Source: Pelobates cultripes
Lineage: Eukaryota > Chordata > Amphibia > Anura > Pelobatidae
Length of the DNA: 64,000 bases
Reading direction: 5' to 3'
NCBI GenBank assembly: GCA_933207985.1
Contig: OW240912.1
Span: forward strand, 362,020,406 to 362,084,405
Program-made: the position numbers and the translations under genes
Shown here: piece by piece, positions 44,330-54,002 of the stretch
Layout: each line of letters starts with the position of its first letter
Position numbering within the stretch: position 1 is the first letter of the stretch
The notes under the pieces: model-generated
What the model was told of the DNA's origin: nothing
What the model saw: the letters and a program-made list of their open reading frames with translations, nothing else
Databases searched by the model: none

Positions 44330-44608
44330 GTGGAGTTACAAATTGAGGGCAATGCTAGCACATGTGCAGCGCCCCTGGGAGCAGAGGTATCCAGCGACTT
44401 TGAGCAGACAAGTATGGAAGGCTCTGGCGATGATTGGATGGCCGAGGTGAGGCAGCGAGTGGCCCAGTATGGGGATGATTTACCCATGGAGGTACGCCGG
44501 GTGATCTGGAACCAGGCCACGGCCGAGCGAAACACAAGGCTGGCCCGAGAATTCCGGCTGGCGAAAGAGTCTAAAATGCCGAGTAGAGGCTGCATCCGAG
44601 GAGGCTAG
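44330..44608 (+). CDS. Gag-like N-terminal frame of the non-autonomous element
   Basis: 92 codons, acidic and charged (GDDWMAEVRQRVAQYGDDL, EVRRVIWNQATAERNTRLA), with predicted helical, heptad-like spacing. No database-type motif could be named. A likely alternative start is the ATG at 44414. A frame change near the end separates it from the next frame. The peptide LIDWSCEEPQQAGGDGT (44654-44704, one frame) is repeated as LTDWSWEDPQMAGGDGT (44773-44823, the other frame), which suggests the two frames were once one. Confidence 0.5.
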   Translation: MELQIEGNASTCAAPLGAEVSSDFEQTSMEGSGDDWMAEVRQRVAQYGDDLPMEVRRVIWNQATAERNTRLAREFRLAKESKMPSRGCIRGG

Positions 44609-44667
44609 CCGTCTCCCCCTGAGGCGGCCGCAGGAACCCGAAGTAGGGGTCCTCATAGACTGGTCCT

Positions 44668-45891
44668 GTGAGGAACCACAACAGGCAGGTGGAGATGGGA
44701 CCGGATCCCCAGCAGCAGCCGGAGTTGCCAGGTGCGGAAGCAGGTGGTCCTTACTCGCAAATGTTGAGGGACCTCACAGACTGGTCCTGGGAAGACCCAC
44801 AGATGGCAGGTGGAGATGGGACGGCGGTCTCTCTACCGGCCCTACAGGGATGCTGGGCGGTCGGCTCAGATCTCCAGCGGCAGTATGTATCACAGGGAAC
44901 TGAAGGTGCTGTCCTTCCTCCCCAGCGGCAGTGTGAGTCCCAGGGAGCCGAAGGGGTCGTCCTTCCTCCCCAGCGGCAGTGTGAGTTCCAGGGAGCCGAA
45001 GGTGCTGTCCTTCCTCCCCAGCAACAGTGTGAGTTCCAGGGAGCCAAAGGTGCTGTCCTTCCTCCCCAGCGGCAGTGTGAGTCCCAGGGAGCTGAAGGTG
45101 CGGTCCTTCCTCCCCAGCGGCAGTATGTTTCCCAGGGAACGGAAGGTGCAGTCCTTCCTCCCCAGCGGCAGTGTGTCCTGCAGCAAGCAGAGACAGTCTG
45201 TCTTTCTCCCCAGCAGCAGGACAAAATATTGAAAGGGGAGACAGTTGGTCCCCCTCTCCACCAGCAAAGAGAGTGTCAGGGAGAGGAGCAGGTTACCCCC
45301 TCTCCCCAGCGGCAGTCTACAATTCAGAGAGAGGAGCTTGTTACACCCTCTCTCCAGCGGCAGCCTAACCCACCAAGGGGAGATGTTAAGCCCCACAACT
45401 ATGCCGATGGGACCGTAGTCTCTGCACTTGCAGCACCAGGGGTAGGGACAGTCGGTCCTGTTCCCCAGCCACAGAGCAGTGTATCCAGAGGGGAGACAGT
45501 CGGTCTCCCCCTCCCACAACCAGGCTCCAACCAGGCTACTTCAGTGGTAGTGCTGGCACCCGGGCAGAGTACCGCTGGTCTCTGCCCACTCAGCAACCCA
45601 CCAAGGCAGTCTACCAGCCCCCCGCACAGCCGTGGTGAGGCACCTGGACATGGACAAGTTGCTATTTTATCCAGGTGTAGTAACCAGTTATTGTGGGTGG
45701 GCTGTATTGCTGTTTGTGCTTCGTGGGTGGGTTGCTGGACTAACCAGGGCACTGACCGGCAGGAGGTCAGATACCCTGTTAGTCTGCATGGTAAAGGGGA
45801 GAAATGTGGCGAAACCGGCCTCGCCACGTGTCCTTGGAGGGGGCTGCTTGCCCGCCTCTTGCCTTTGGACTATGGACCAGACTTTATGTGA
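44668..45891 (+). CDS. Gln/Pro-rich repeat ORF of the non-autonomous element
   Basis: 407 codons. The centre is a tandem array of 16-residue units (consensus QRQCESQGAEGAVLPP), followed by looser Gln/Pro/Thr-rich repeats (SPQRQ, TPSLQRQ). The 48-bp DNA unit keeps every frame phase, so the complementary strand is also open and is not evidence for a gene there. The frame runs on past the polypurine tract into the 3' LTR, so the C-terminus is LTR-encoded. No zinc knuckle, protease or transmembrane segment is visible. It could be a gag-derived filler protein or only a spacer kept open by unit length. Confidence 0.5.
   Translation: MRNHNRQVEMGPDPQQQPELPGAEAGGPYSQMLRDLTDWSWEDPQMAGGDGTAVSLPALQGCWAVGSDLQRQYVSQGTEGAVLPPQRQCESQGAEGVVLPPQRQCEFQGAEGAVLPPQQQCEFQGAKGAVLPPQRQCESQGAEGAVLPPQRQYVSQGTEGAVLPPQRQCVLQQAETVCLSPQQQDKILKGETVGPPLHQQRECQGEEQVTPSPQRQSTIQREELVTPSLQRQPNPPRGDVKPHNYADGTVVSALAAPGVGTVGPVPQPQSSVSRGETVGLPLPQPGSNQATSVVVLAPGQSTAGLCPLSNPPRQSTSPPHSRGEAPGHGQVAILSRCSNQLLWVGCIAVCASWVGCWTNQGTDRQEVRYPVSLHGKGEKCGETGLATCPWRGLLARLLPLDYGPDFM
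44875..45162 (+). repeat. 48-bp tandem minisatellite within the ORF
   Basis: Six units start at 44875 and every 48 bp (44923, 44971, 45019, 45067, 45115), each opening CAGCGGCAGT or CAGCAACAGT. Degenerate units continue to about 45370. Confidence 0.95.
45792..45803 (+). promoter_or_regulatory. Polypurine tract
   Basis: AAAGGGGAGAAA directly before the 3' LTR, the usual plus-strand primer of LTR elements. Confidence 0.8.
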
Positions 45892-46827
45892 ACGTGTTAA
45901 CCCAGATAGCTATACCATGGAGCCCATTTGTGTAGTTAAAGACTTCGGCTCCATGGCAATTGAACTGTGTGAATAGGATCTGAGCGCTATTCGGTAGTTT
46001 TGTGCGCTCAGATCCCAGCTATCTGGGGATATGTGACATGTCTGTGTTTTATGTATAAAATGTGACTTTGTGTATTTTATAATATTTTAATGCTTTGTGC
46101 TCACCATGTGCATAATGGAGTCTTGTGTCTGTCCTGGGAGATAATTGAATTACTTCTCAATTCAATCTCCAGGATAGAAGACTCTGAAACTGGTTTGGGC
46201 CGGAAAGCCATGCTTCATTTAGTCACAAAGGACTTTCCCTTAACTTTTGAACCCCTGGTCTGATTCGTGCCATTTTTTAATATGTTGTTCCCCTGAATGG
46301 ATTGATTTGAAAATGTATGTTTTATGTTTGTGACATGTATATTTTAGAAGTTATAAATATTGTGTAAAAACTGTATTCCTCTGCCGGTGATAATGAGATT
46401 ACCCATTGTGTTCAGTAATCATATCACAGGCAGAGGGGAGGATTTTGTGTGGGAGTGTCTGGGTGTATTGTACGGATTGATTGGTTGTTTTGTAACGCCC
46501 TGTGGGCTGTACTATGTTTGTGGATTGGGAATAAAAGAGACTGTATGTGACAGTACAGGAGTTCCTGTTTTAACCCTCAAAGTGAAGTGTCGTCTCATTA
46601 TTGGGGGAAGGATTTATTGTATGCTGTTCCAGTTTGACTGCTAGGAGAGTAAACCTATTCGTATGGTTCCTATTCAACTGTCTACAGCATTCATATGCTT
46701 GGGAGAATTTATTTGTTTCTCCGGTTCGGTGATTGTAGTGTCTGCCAGAGTGCTTGGAGTCCTCAGGAAGCGCTAGGAGTATCCTTCAACGGAGGTACCC
46801 AGTCGGGGTGCCAGGCGATCCGTTACA
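45805..46827 (+). repeat. 3' LTR of the non-autonomous element
   Basis: 1023 bp, nearly identical to the 5' LTR apart from the hairpin region near 45977-46017. AATAAA at 46530-46535. The 94-codon frames at 43801 and 46360 are the same LTR sequence and not genes. Confidence 0.92.
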
Positions 46828-46840
46828 CACCCTTCAAACT

Positions 46841-47515
46841 TGTCACGGGTGGCAGTCTAAAGGCAGGGACCCCTGTATGCCTGATGATGATTGGAGTCTC
46901 AGCGTGGAAATGGACTATCAGGCCCAGGTGTTAAGCACCAGGGTTGGTGTTGCCACATACCAGGGCCATGATGCAGCTTAGCAGAAGCCAGGAGCTCACA
47001 TTAAGCAGATAAGTATCCAGCACTAGAATCAAGGTGATACTAGAACAGGCACCAAACAAGAAAACAAGACAAAACTAGAAGAACCCAGAACCGGAGCAGG
47101 ACAGAAAGCAGAACCCAGAACATGTATACAAAACATGAGGGAAACATGAACAGGACATGGACAGGGCAGGGCAGGATAGGACTGTACATGAACTGAGAAT
47201 ACAAGACAAATGAAACGAGACAAGAGATGTAAGCTCCAAACCTCAAATGATACGCCTACATTTATTTGACAATGGCAAGCTTCCCTAGGCAGGCCCATCA
47301 GTGACAAGGAATGGGAGAATATTTGTTATTTAACCCACCACTGATCAGTCTCCAGCAGGCCTCAGGAGACAACGTACAAGCTCTGTACTTGCTGGCACCG
47401 TACTTACAGACTATAAATCCCAAAAACTCAGGACTTTGCTGGAGGTGGGCACACTCCTCCACATCTAGTAGATAAATCAAACCACATAGTAAAAGGATTC
47501 ACAGTATGTTGGAGA
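46841..47515. other. Possible decayed LTR
   Basis: TGTCACGGGTGGC at 46841 resembles a Gypsy LTR start, and a minus-strand AATAAA (ATTTATTTGAC on plus) lies near 47260. No matching end or target duplication was found. Confidence 0.25.
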
Positions 47516-47559
47516 CGTTTTAAGACACACCACCCCACTTTGAACCAGCATCAATGTTC

Positions 47560-48147
47560 CTGTACCACACTAAACCCCTAGGACTAAATATAAAAAGTAA
47601 TTCTCAATCTGGCAATCCTGAATATCATTATGCCTGTGGATCTGTGTGTCCTAAATTCCTAAAAATGATCCCAATATAACCCTTCAAACACTTTCCCAGC
47701 CTCAGAAGTTAAGCTCACAGGTTTATAATTTCCAGGCAAAGATTTTGAACCCTTTTTGAATATAGGAACCTCATATGCCATCCTCTAAGCTTCCAGTACA
47801 ATTCCTGAAAGAAAAGAATCCTCAAAGATTAAAAACAGAGGTTTACTTATTTCCATCTTAACTCCTTAAGTACTTGTGGGTGAATACCATCAGGTCCTGG
47901 GGCTTAGTTTACATTAACTTTCTTTAGTTGCTATAGCACCTTGTCTTGAGTCATCCAATTACGATTTTCTTACTGTTTTCTGCAGTAATCATTTGTCTAT
48001 CTCTAGGTATAGGTTCATCTTTAACATATACTGAGGAAAATAGCTATTTAAAATGTCTACCTTTTCCTGGTTTTCATTAACTAACACACCCATCTTTAAT
48101 TTTAGTGTACCTATACTTTCATTTTTATTTATTTATTTTTTTAAATG
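47560..48147 (-). pseudogene. CR1 LINE RT fragment, proximal part (split element)
   Basis: On the minus strand: NSYF and the linker near 48040, then APGPDGIHPQVLKELR at about 47912-47866, followed by a decayed early RT ending in PGNYKPVSLTSEAGKVF near 47740-47690. The GPDGIHP block is diagnostic of CR1-type ORF2. Frame breaks are present. It connects with 50287-50690 when the intervening insertion is removed. Confidence 0.8.
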
Positions 48148-48901
48148 ATGCATGTGACGATACGCCCCTGATGTCTCTGGCACTAAATGTGTACCAGTTC
48201 AGGCACGCTATCGTCTGTGGGTTTCTTTTATCAAACCTGCACCACTAACTGCTAGGACTCAGCTTTGGTAGCATACCTATTGGCAAGGATATATTGCTCC
48301 ATATATTGCAGGATATTCTAACTAAAAACTGCTAGTTATTCTCCTATAAGCAATCATATATAGCAGACCAAAGAAAGAGACAAGCCAGCTTTTTCTTGAT
48401 GTAAGCTAGAGAAACTGACTTTATTTTACAGGAACTATGGGTTTTAACACAATTTACAGCTATAATATTTGTTGCAGTTCCCTTCCCCGTTTGTGCATGT
48501 CTACTATGACAACAAAGAGCTATGCAGATTGGCCAAGCAGATATCACTGCATGACAGTGTGTATCACAATCTGGAGCTGTCAGATTTCTTAAAAGACCAC
48601 AGCACAAAGATAAAGTGTTTACAAAAATTTACACCACCAGATCTAGTGCCTGTAAACACGTGTTTAATTTTGCCCTAATTCTCTGAATCCTTCCTAGGAC
48701 ATACAATGCAGCTCAGAATATACCGTATATACTCGAGTATAAGCCGACCCGAATATAAGCCGAGGCCCCTAATTTTACCCCAAAAAACTGGGAAAACTTA
48801 TTGACTCGAGTATAAGACTAGGGTGGGAAATGCAGCAGCTACTGGTAAATTTCTAAATAAAATTAGATCCTAAAAATATTATATTAATTGAATATTTATT
48901 T

Positions 48902-49655
48902 ACAGTGTGTGTATATGATGAATGCAGTGTGTGTGTATGAGTGCGCAGTGTGTGTATAAATGCAGTGTGTATATGAGTGCGCAGTGTGTGTGTATGAGTG
49001 CAGTGTGTGTGTATGAGTGCAGTGTGTGTGTATGAATGCAGTGTGTGTGTATGAATGCAGTGTATGTGTGTATGAATGCAGTGTGTGTGTATGAGTGCAG
49101 TGTGTGTGTATGAATGCAGTGTATGTGTGTATGAGTGCAGTGTGTGTGTATGAGTGCAGTGTGTGTGTATGAATGCAGTGTATGTGTGTAAGAGTGCAGT
49201 GTGTGTGATGCAATGTGTGTATGAGTGCAGTGTGTGTGAGTGCAGTGTGTGTGAGTGCAGTGTGTGTGTATGAGTGCAGTGTGGGTATGAGTGCAGTGTG
49301 TGTATGAGTGCTCAGTGTGTGTATGAGTGCGCAGTGTGTGTAAATGCAGTGTGTGTATGAGTGCAGTGTGTGTGTATGAATGCAGTGTGTGTGTATGAAT
49401 GCAGTGTATGTGTGTATGAATGCAGTGTATGTGTGTATGAGTGCAGTGTGTGTATGAATGCAGTGTGTGTGTATGAGTGCAGTGTGTGTGTATGAATGCA
49501 GTGTATGTGTGTATAAGTGCAGTGCATGTGTGTATGCGTGCTGTGTGTGTGTGTGAGTGCAATGTGTGTGTGTATGAATGCAGTGTGTGTGATGCAGTGT
49601 GTGTGTATGAGTGCAGTGTGTGTGTGTGTGTGATGCAGTGTGTGTTTGTGTTGCA
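48902..49655. repeat. TG minisatellite, CAGTGTGTGTATGAGTG units
   Basis: About 40 units of 17-21 bp, CAGTGTGTGTGTATGARTG, with small indels. Open frames of up to 260 codons on the minus strand (Thr-His-Thr-Leu repeats) are translations of this array. Confidence 0.97.
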
Positions 49656-49910
49656 GAGCTTTGGTGGGGGGTGGGCATTTTTATAAAAAAAAATAATTTT
49701 TTTGGTTATATTATTTTTTTATTATTATTTATATATTATTAATTGATATTATTTAAATTTTTTTGTTATATTATTATTTTGTTTATTATTATTTTTTATT
49801 ATTTATTATTAATTTATTTATTTTTCGTCCCCCCTCCCTGCTTGATACATGGCAGGGAGGGGGGCTCTCCTTCCCTGCTGGTCCAGTGGCAGTTCAGTGG
49901 GGGGAGGAGG

Positions 49911-50150
49911 GGGGCTGGCAGAGCTGTTACTTACCTCTCCTGCAGCTCCTGTCAGCTCTCTCCTCCTCCGCGCCGGTCCGTGCAGCTCCTCTGTCAGCTC
50001 ACACTGTAAGTCTCGCGAGAGCCGCACTATGACCCCGCGGCTCTCGCGAGATTTACACTGGGAGCTGACTGAGGTGCTGCACGGACCGGCGCGGAGGAGG
50101 AGGGAGCTGACAGGAGCTGCAGGAAGGTAAGTAACAGCTCTGCCAGCCCC
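49911..50150. repeat. GC-rich imperfect palindrome
   Basis: Arms 49911-50025 and 50037-50150 are reverse complements with few mismatches around an 11-nt spacer. They contain CTCGCGAGA, GCGCCGGTCCGTGCAG and CTTACCT/AGGTAAG. Confidence 0.9.
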
Positions 50151-50286
50151 CAGTCTGTATTATGGCAATGTAAATTGCCATAATACAGACTGACTCGAGT
50201 ATAAGCCGAGTTGGGGTTTTTCAGCACAAAAAGTGTGCTGAAAAACTCGGCTTATACTCGAGTATATACGGTAACTGATATTACAT

Positions 50287-50690
50287 GCATTATTGGTTTC
50301 TTTATACCTTATATAGTGTGCCATGATTTGTCCGATTTAAATGCTTCAAATGCTCTTTTCACAATTTTATTTTATTGATTTACCTTCTCACTAAGGCACA
50401 AGGGTTTCAATGTGTTTTGTTTTTATATTTATTACCTAATGGTTTTTACTGAGAAGTGTACATGTATAATATTTGTTTATAGATATTCAATTTATCCTCA
50501 GTGTTTATTTCACTAAAGAGTTTGCCAGTCAATGAGTTGTAAAGGTGTCCTTATCTTAATAGAATTGGCCTTTTTAAAAATTATATTTTATAGTATACCC
50601 CATGTGCTTTTTTGAGTTTATTTCAAAAGACATTATAGTGTGATCACCAGTTCCTTCTTACATAGTGTGTAGCCATTTAAGTTAACGGCC
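50287..50690 (-). pseudogene. CR1 LINE, distal part of the split element
   Basis: Minus-strand reading gives GDHTIMSFEINSKK, FKKANSIKIRTPLQLIDWQT and VKRAFEAFKS in shifting frames, which is the endonuclease-to-RT linker of CR1 ORF2. It is followed on the other side of the nested insertion by ESIGTLKLKMGVLVNENQEK at 48110-48050, the expected next segment. Confidence 0.7.
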
Positions 50691-51759
50691 CATCATGCGT
50701 CTCATCCCACTATGTTTCCGTTTTTGTCTATTTTGTCAAATTGCTTAGTGTATGCTATTGCCTCTACTTCCCCCATTTTGTTATTTTGGCTCCTTGAATT
50801 AATAAGCATATATTTAATATTATCATGAGTCTCTTGTACTTTATGTGATTTTTTTTTTATTACTATTACATACATCCTCTGTTCTGATTATAACCCTCCC
50901 CATCTACACCCTCCTTTTGCTGAGCTAAGCCAATCTCCTTTCTGTCCTATCTCCATGTTGTATTATTCTGGGCATTTCCCCCTACCAATAGTTTAAAAGC
51001 TCCTCTATATAAGATGTGTATACCTGTACAAATATATATATTTATAAAGGAAATTTGCACGTATTTCCTTCCCCCAAGGGAACAATGCCAGTAATCTGCA
51101 CTTGCTTCTGGCAATTTATTATTATTATTATTATTATTATTACTACTACAACAACGACCTGATTGGGAGCTGCCCTGAGTGCTTATGTGGACACATTATC
51201 ACTGCATATATCTAAAATGGCTTTGGGTATGGTGGTGTTTTTAAACCATTTGCTGCTCCCAAATATTCACATAATGCATCAGATTCAATAATAATGTCAA
51301 AAACCTGGTAAAACCTATTTTGTTTGTTGTTAGACTTGCAATCAATGTCAATATTGTGTCATTTTGGCAATAGACATTAATTTAAAGCCTAATTTCAAGT
51401 TGATAATGATTTCCAAATTCAGCACCATAAGACATTTTTAGACTGTGATCACTTTGAAAATGCAGAACTGTGGCTGTCCAATCACAGACAGCAAAATGAC
51501 AGCTCATTGAGACGTCTTTGCAAGGCAAGTCCTCTGGGCAATTGATGCCTCTTGTGTTTGGCTCCACTGAGCTAAACTACCAGAGAGTAATAGGACCAAA
51601 CTGGCTAAATGACAGCCGGGGAGGTGTAGCAAGGTTAATATATTAAAGAGCCCATTTTACAAAGTAAAAAAAAAAAAAAAAATGCACATTCTTCACATAT
51701 TAAGCACTTGTAGTCCTTTATATATTTGAAGTGTTACTTTAATAAGTGTGATCAAGATC
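50691..51759. other. Unassigned, possibly older LINE remnant
   Basis: 50691-51010 may continue the CR1 remnant, but no clear motif was seen. A (TTA)n run of about 25 bp lies at 51117-51143. The remainder is AT-rich. Confidence 0.35.
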
Positions 51760-51815
51760 ATAGTTACATAGTTACATAGGCTGAAAAGACATTTGTCCAC
51801 CAAGATAAGCCTTAG
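51760..51815 (+). mobile_element. Short amphibian retroposon tail
   Basis: AGTTACATAGTTACATAGGC, TGAAAAGACATTTGTCC: the same repeat family as 42981-43140 but only about 55 bp. Confidence 0.45.
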
Positions 51816-51845
51816 TAATGTTATTAAGTATGTAATATTTCTGTA

Positions 51846-51846
51846 T

Positions 51847-51898
<52 letters not shown>
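51846..51898. repeat. (TA)n microsatellite
   Basis: About 50 bp of uninterrupted AT repeats. Confidence 0.95.
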
Positions 51899-51900
<2 letters not shown>

Positions 51901-51940
51901 CATGTATATAAAATATGACAAGTACAGAAATGTGAAAATA

Positions 51941-52095
51941 CTTTATTATAATTATTTATAATGCACCTTCACAATTTGCGCTGATGTGCAGTTCATAAAC
52001 TAAACAACATGCATAATTCATGGCCAACAAATTTCGGCAAATAGGAACAAGAAGACAAGGGCTTTGCATGAATTAGTTTACAATCTAAAATGTTA
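51941..52095 (-). mobile_element. Decayed L2-type tail, minus strand
   Basis: TTATTATAATTATTTATAAT, then GGAACAAGAAGACAAGGGCT and TAGTTTACAATCTAAAA are a diverged version of the complement of an L2-type tail (compare 30186-30365). Confidence 0.45.
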
Positions 52096-52736
52096 TAAAT
52101 AGGCAAAAAGTAAAATAAAATCTATCAAGATAATAGGATGTATTGTCAGGTGTACAAGCTATAGTTAAAAACATTTGATATCAATGATATAATATAAAAT
52201 TTAGCAGAAGAATGTCAAGAGAATAAATAAACCACAGCAATTAAAGTAACAGAAGTATTGATATAATTACCAGCAAAGTTTACTGTGTCATCATTACTCA
52301 TGAATATTCCGAGCGATAGCGTTTATAGCAATGGTAGACACAAGGCAAATGATTCATAGTTGTACTACTTCATGCTATAGCCTATTTTGTTGGCAGTTCA
52401 TGCTGTAACAGGTAATTCTTGCATCACAACAAAATAAATCACTAAAACTATTTTAAAATAGGAAAACAAGCTCAACAACACTGAAAAATGTAAGCTCCAG
52501 AAGAACATTTTCTAGTTTATGGGAACAACAACGCAAAAAAAAAAAAAATTGTTATTGAGGATGTATAGAATGTTCCTCTGGGAAAAGTAACACAGTTAGT
52601 TTATAAAACTCATCAAATGTAGGAGATTTTGTTGCAAATGAAATGTACTAAAACATAAGTAAAGAGCAGAATAATGTTTTGCTCTACAATTGTCTGCAAT
52701 TCTATTTAACTTTCTCTACTCTACTTGTTGCATTGT
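52096..52736. other. No recognisable gene
   Basis: AT-rich spacer with an A13 run near 52537. Confidence 0.5.
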
Positions 52737-52939
52737 ACAAAGAATAAACAAGAAAGGTTTCCAGCAGTACTTATTGTGAAAAGACAATATCTCTTTATTG
52801 GCCTTACAGTAACCTTTCGGCTGTGTGTCTTTATCAAGCAATGACACAAAGACACAGTTGAAACGTTGCTGTTTTGCCAATAAAACCATATCATCTTTTC
52901 ATAATAAGGAGCTGGACATCTTTTTTGGTTATTCTTTGT
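52737..52939. mobile_element. Foldback element, 0.2 kb
   Basis: ACAAAGAATAA at the left is matched by TTATTCTTTGT at the right. The arms continue through CAGTACTTATTGTGAAAAGA / TCTTTTCATAATAAG and CTTTATTGGCC / GCCAATAAA. The loop region holds the CTTTCGGCTG...TTTATCAAG and GAAACGTTG module shared with other repeats here. Confidence 0.7.
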
Positions 52940-53234
52940 CACTTATCTGAGAATGCAGAACCAGAGTAATTGTACCCGTAAGAAAAATAAAAGTGAGTGT
53001 TCTCTCATACCATTGTTATTTATTGCGCAATGTACAAAGACGTGTCTGGGATTTTTCAAAGGTAATTGTCAGGAATCAACAAAATATTTGCACATATTCT
53101 CAAAATCAGGTATTTTGCAGGCTGGCTACCTTGGCCTACAATCTGAAATTCCTATGATAATTCCCATCAAATCCTGTTTTAATGAATATCTATGTTCAAC
53201 TTAGGTCCATTGATGTCCTATGTGACATCACTGA

Positions 53235-53777
53235 GTATACCACCCATGTGTGGTACACAGTACTGGAGACCGTATCTTCAGAAGGATATTGATACCTTAG
53301 ATAGGGTTCAGAGAAGGGCTACTAAACTGGTTCATGGATTGCAGGATAAAACTTACCAGGAAAGGTTAAAGGATCTTAACATGTATAGCTTGGAGGAAAG
53401 ACGAGACAGGGGGGATATGATAGAAACATTTAAATATATAAAGGGAATCAACACAGTAAAGGAGGAGACTATATTTAAAAGAAGAAAAACTACCACAACA
53501 AGAGGACATCATCTTAAATTAGAGGGACAAAGGTTTAAAAATAATATCAGGAAGTATTACTTTACTGAGAGGGTAGTGGATGCATGGAATAGCCTTCCAG
53601 CTGAAGTAGTAGATGTTAACACAGTAAAGGAGTTTAAGCATGCATGGGATAGGCATAAGGCTATCCTAACTATAACATAAGGCTAGGGACTAATGAAAGT
53701 ATTTAGAAAATTGGGCAGACTAGATGGGCCAAATGGTTCCTATCTGCCGTCACATTCTATGTTTCTATGTTTCTATG
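53235..53777 (+). pseudogene. CR1 LINE 3' end, plus strand
   Basis: Encodes the C-terminal part of ORF2 without a stop for about 148 codons: QYWRPYLQKDIDTLDRVQRR, RATKLVHGLQDKTYQERLKD, WNSLPAEVVDVNTVKEFKHA, ending at 53680. The tail GGGCAGACTAGATGGGCC leads to ATTCTATG/TTTCTATG octamers at 53754-53777. It is 5'-truncated, so only the post-RT domain is present. Sequence near-identity with the minus-strand copy at 24657-24956 indicates one young subfamily. Confidence 0.9.
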
Positions 53778-54002
53778 TGACGGAGAGACTTGTGGGTCCT
53801 ATAAAAAATCTCAGTCTAGTCTCCCTTCATTCCCCCTGCAGCAATTTCACATCATGATCCTCAACTGGGCTCTGCAAGGAGCTTTGTAACAGCTCTGTCA
53901 TCTTTTTACAGGCTGTCTGGCTATGATTTAGCAGCAAAAGGGGGAAATCTACCCTGTGATGCTGCTACCACCCCACAGTTCATATCACACAATGCATAGT
54001 TG

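Larger units (their letters stand above)
43199..46827 (+). mobile_element. Non-autonomous LTR retrotransposon
   Basis: LTRs at 43199-44268 (1070 bp) and 45805-46827 (1023 bp) both begin TGTGGCGAAACC and end GATCCGTTACA. CACCT precedes and CACCC follows, a 5-bp duplication with one mismatch. The internal region is only 1.5 kb: a primer-binding site (TGGTGGCAAGCGGTGGGA), gag-like frames and a polypurine tract (AAAGGGGAGAAA), with no protease, RT or integrase. It must depend on an autonomous partner. Plus-strand orientation is supported by AATAAA at 43971 and 46530. The LTRs are nearly identical except for a hairpin rearrangement near 43322-43457. A related solo LTR is at 60610-61670. Confidence 0.92.
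48723..50271. mobile_element. TA-flanked inverted-repeat transposon with VNTR
   Basis: Perfect 25-bp terminal inverted repeats beginning CCGTATATACTCGAGTATAA, flanked by TA on both sides (48721-48722, 50272-50273). The right end carries an additional hairpin (AAAAAGTGTGCTGAAAAACTC region). No transposase. The interior contains a 0.75-kb TG minisatellite and a GC-rich palindrome. The TA target suggests the Tc1/mariner type, but the family was not identified with certainty. Confidence 0.85.
48153..50285 (-). mobile_element. Probable solo LTR, split by a TIR transposon
   Basis: Starts TGTGACGATACGCCCC at 48153 and ends CTGATATTACA at 50285. TGCA precedes (48149-48152) and follows (50286-50289). 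Without the nested 48721-50273 insertion the LTR is about 580 bp. A minus-strand AATAAA near 48420 (plus TTTATTTTACAG) suggests minus orientation. No second LTR or coding region, so a recombined solo LTR is the best reading. Confidence 0.55.

Noticed and set aside
44875..45370. CRISPR-like regular repeat array
   Set aside because: Units are contiguous 48-bp repeats with no unique spacers, inside a retrotransposon of a eukaryotic genome.
44751..45519. Minus-strand frames of 157 and 209 codons opposite the 48-bp array
   Set aside because: Open only because the unit is a multiple of three and lacks stops on either strand. Element orientation is plus.
43801..46644. Duplicate 94-codon frames at 43801-44085 and 46360-46644
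   Set aside because: Conserved only because both lie in the two LTRs of one element.
48896..49678. 260- and 220-codon minus-strand frames of Thr-His-Thr-Leu repeats
   Set aside because: Pure translations of the TG minisatellite. Two overlapping frames give the same composition.
49743..50009. Frame starting with a hydrophobic run resembling a membrane protein
   Set aside because: The hydrophobic part translates an ATT-rich tract, and the rest is the GC-rich palindrome.
47560..50690. Two independent CR1 insertions
   Set aside because: The two fragments are collinear, in the same strand and cover adjacent ORF2 segments across flanking TGCA, so one split copy is simpler.
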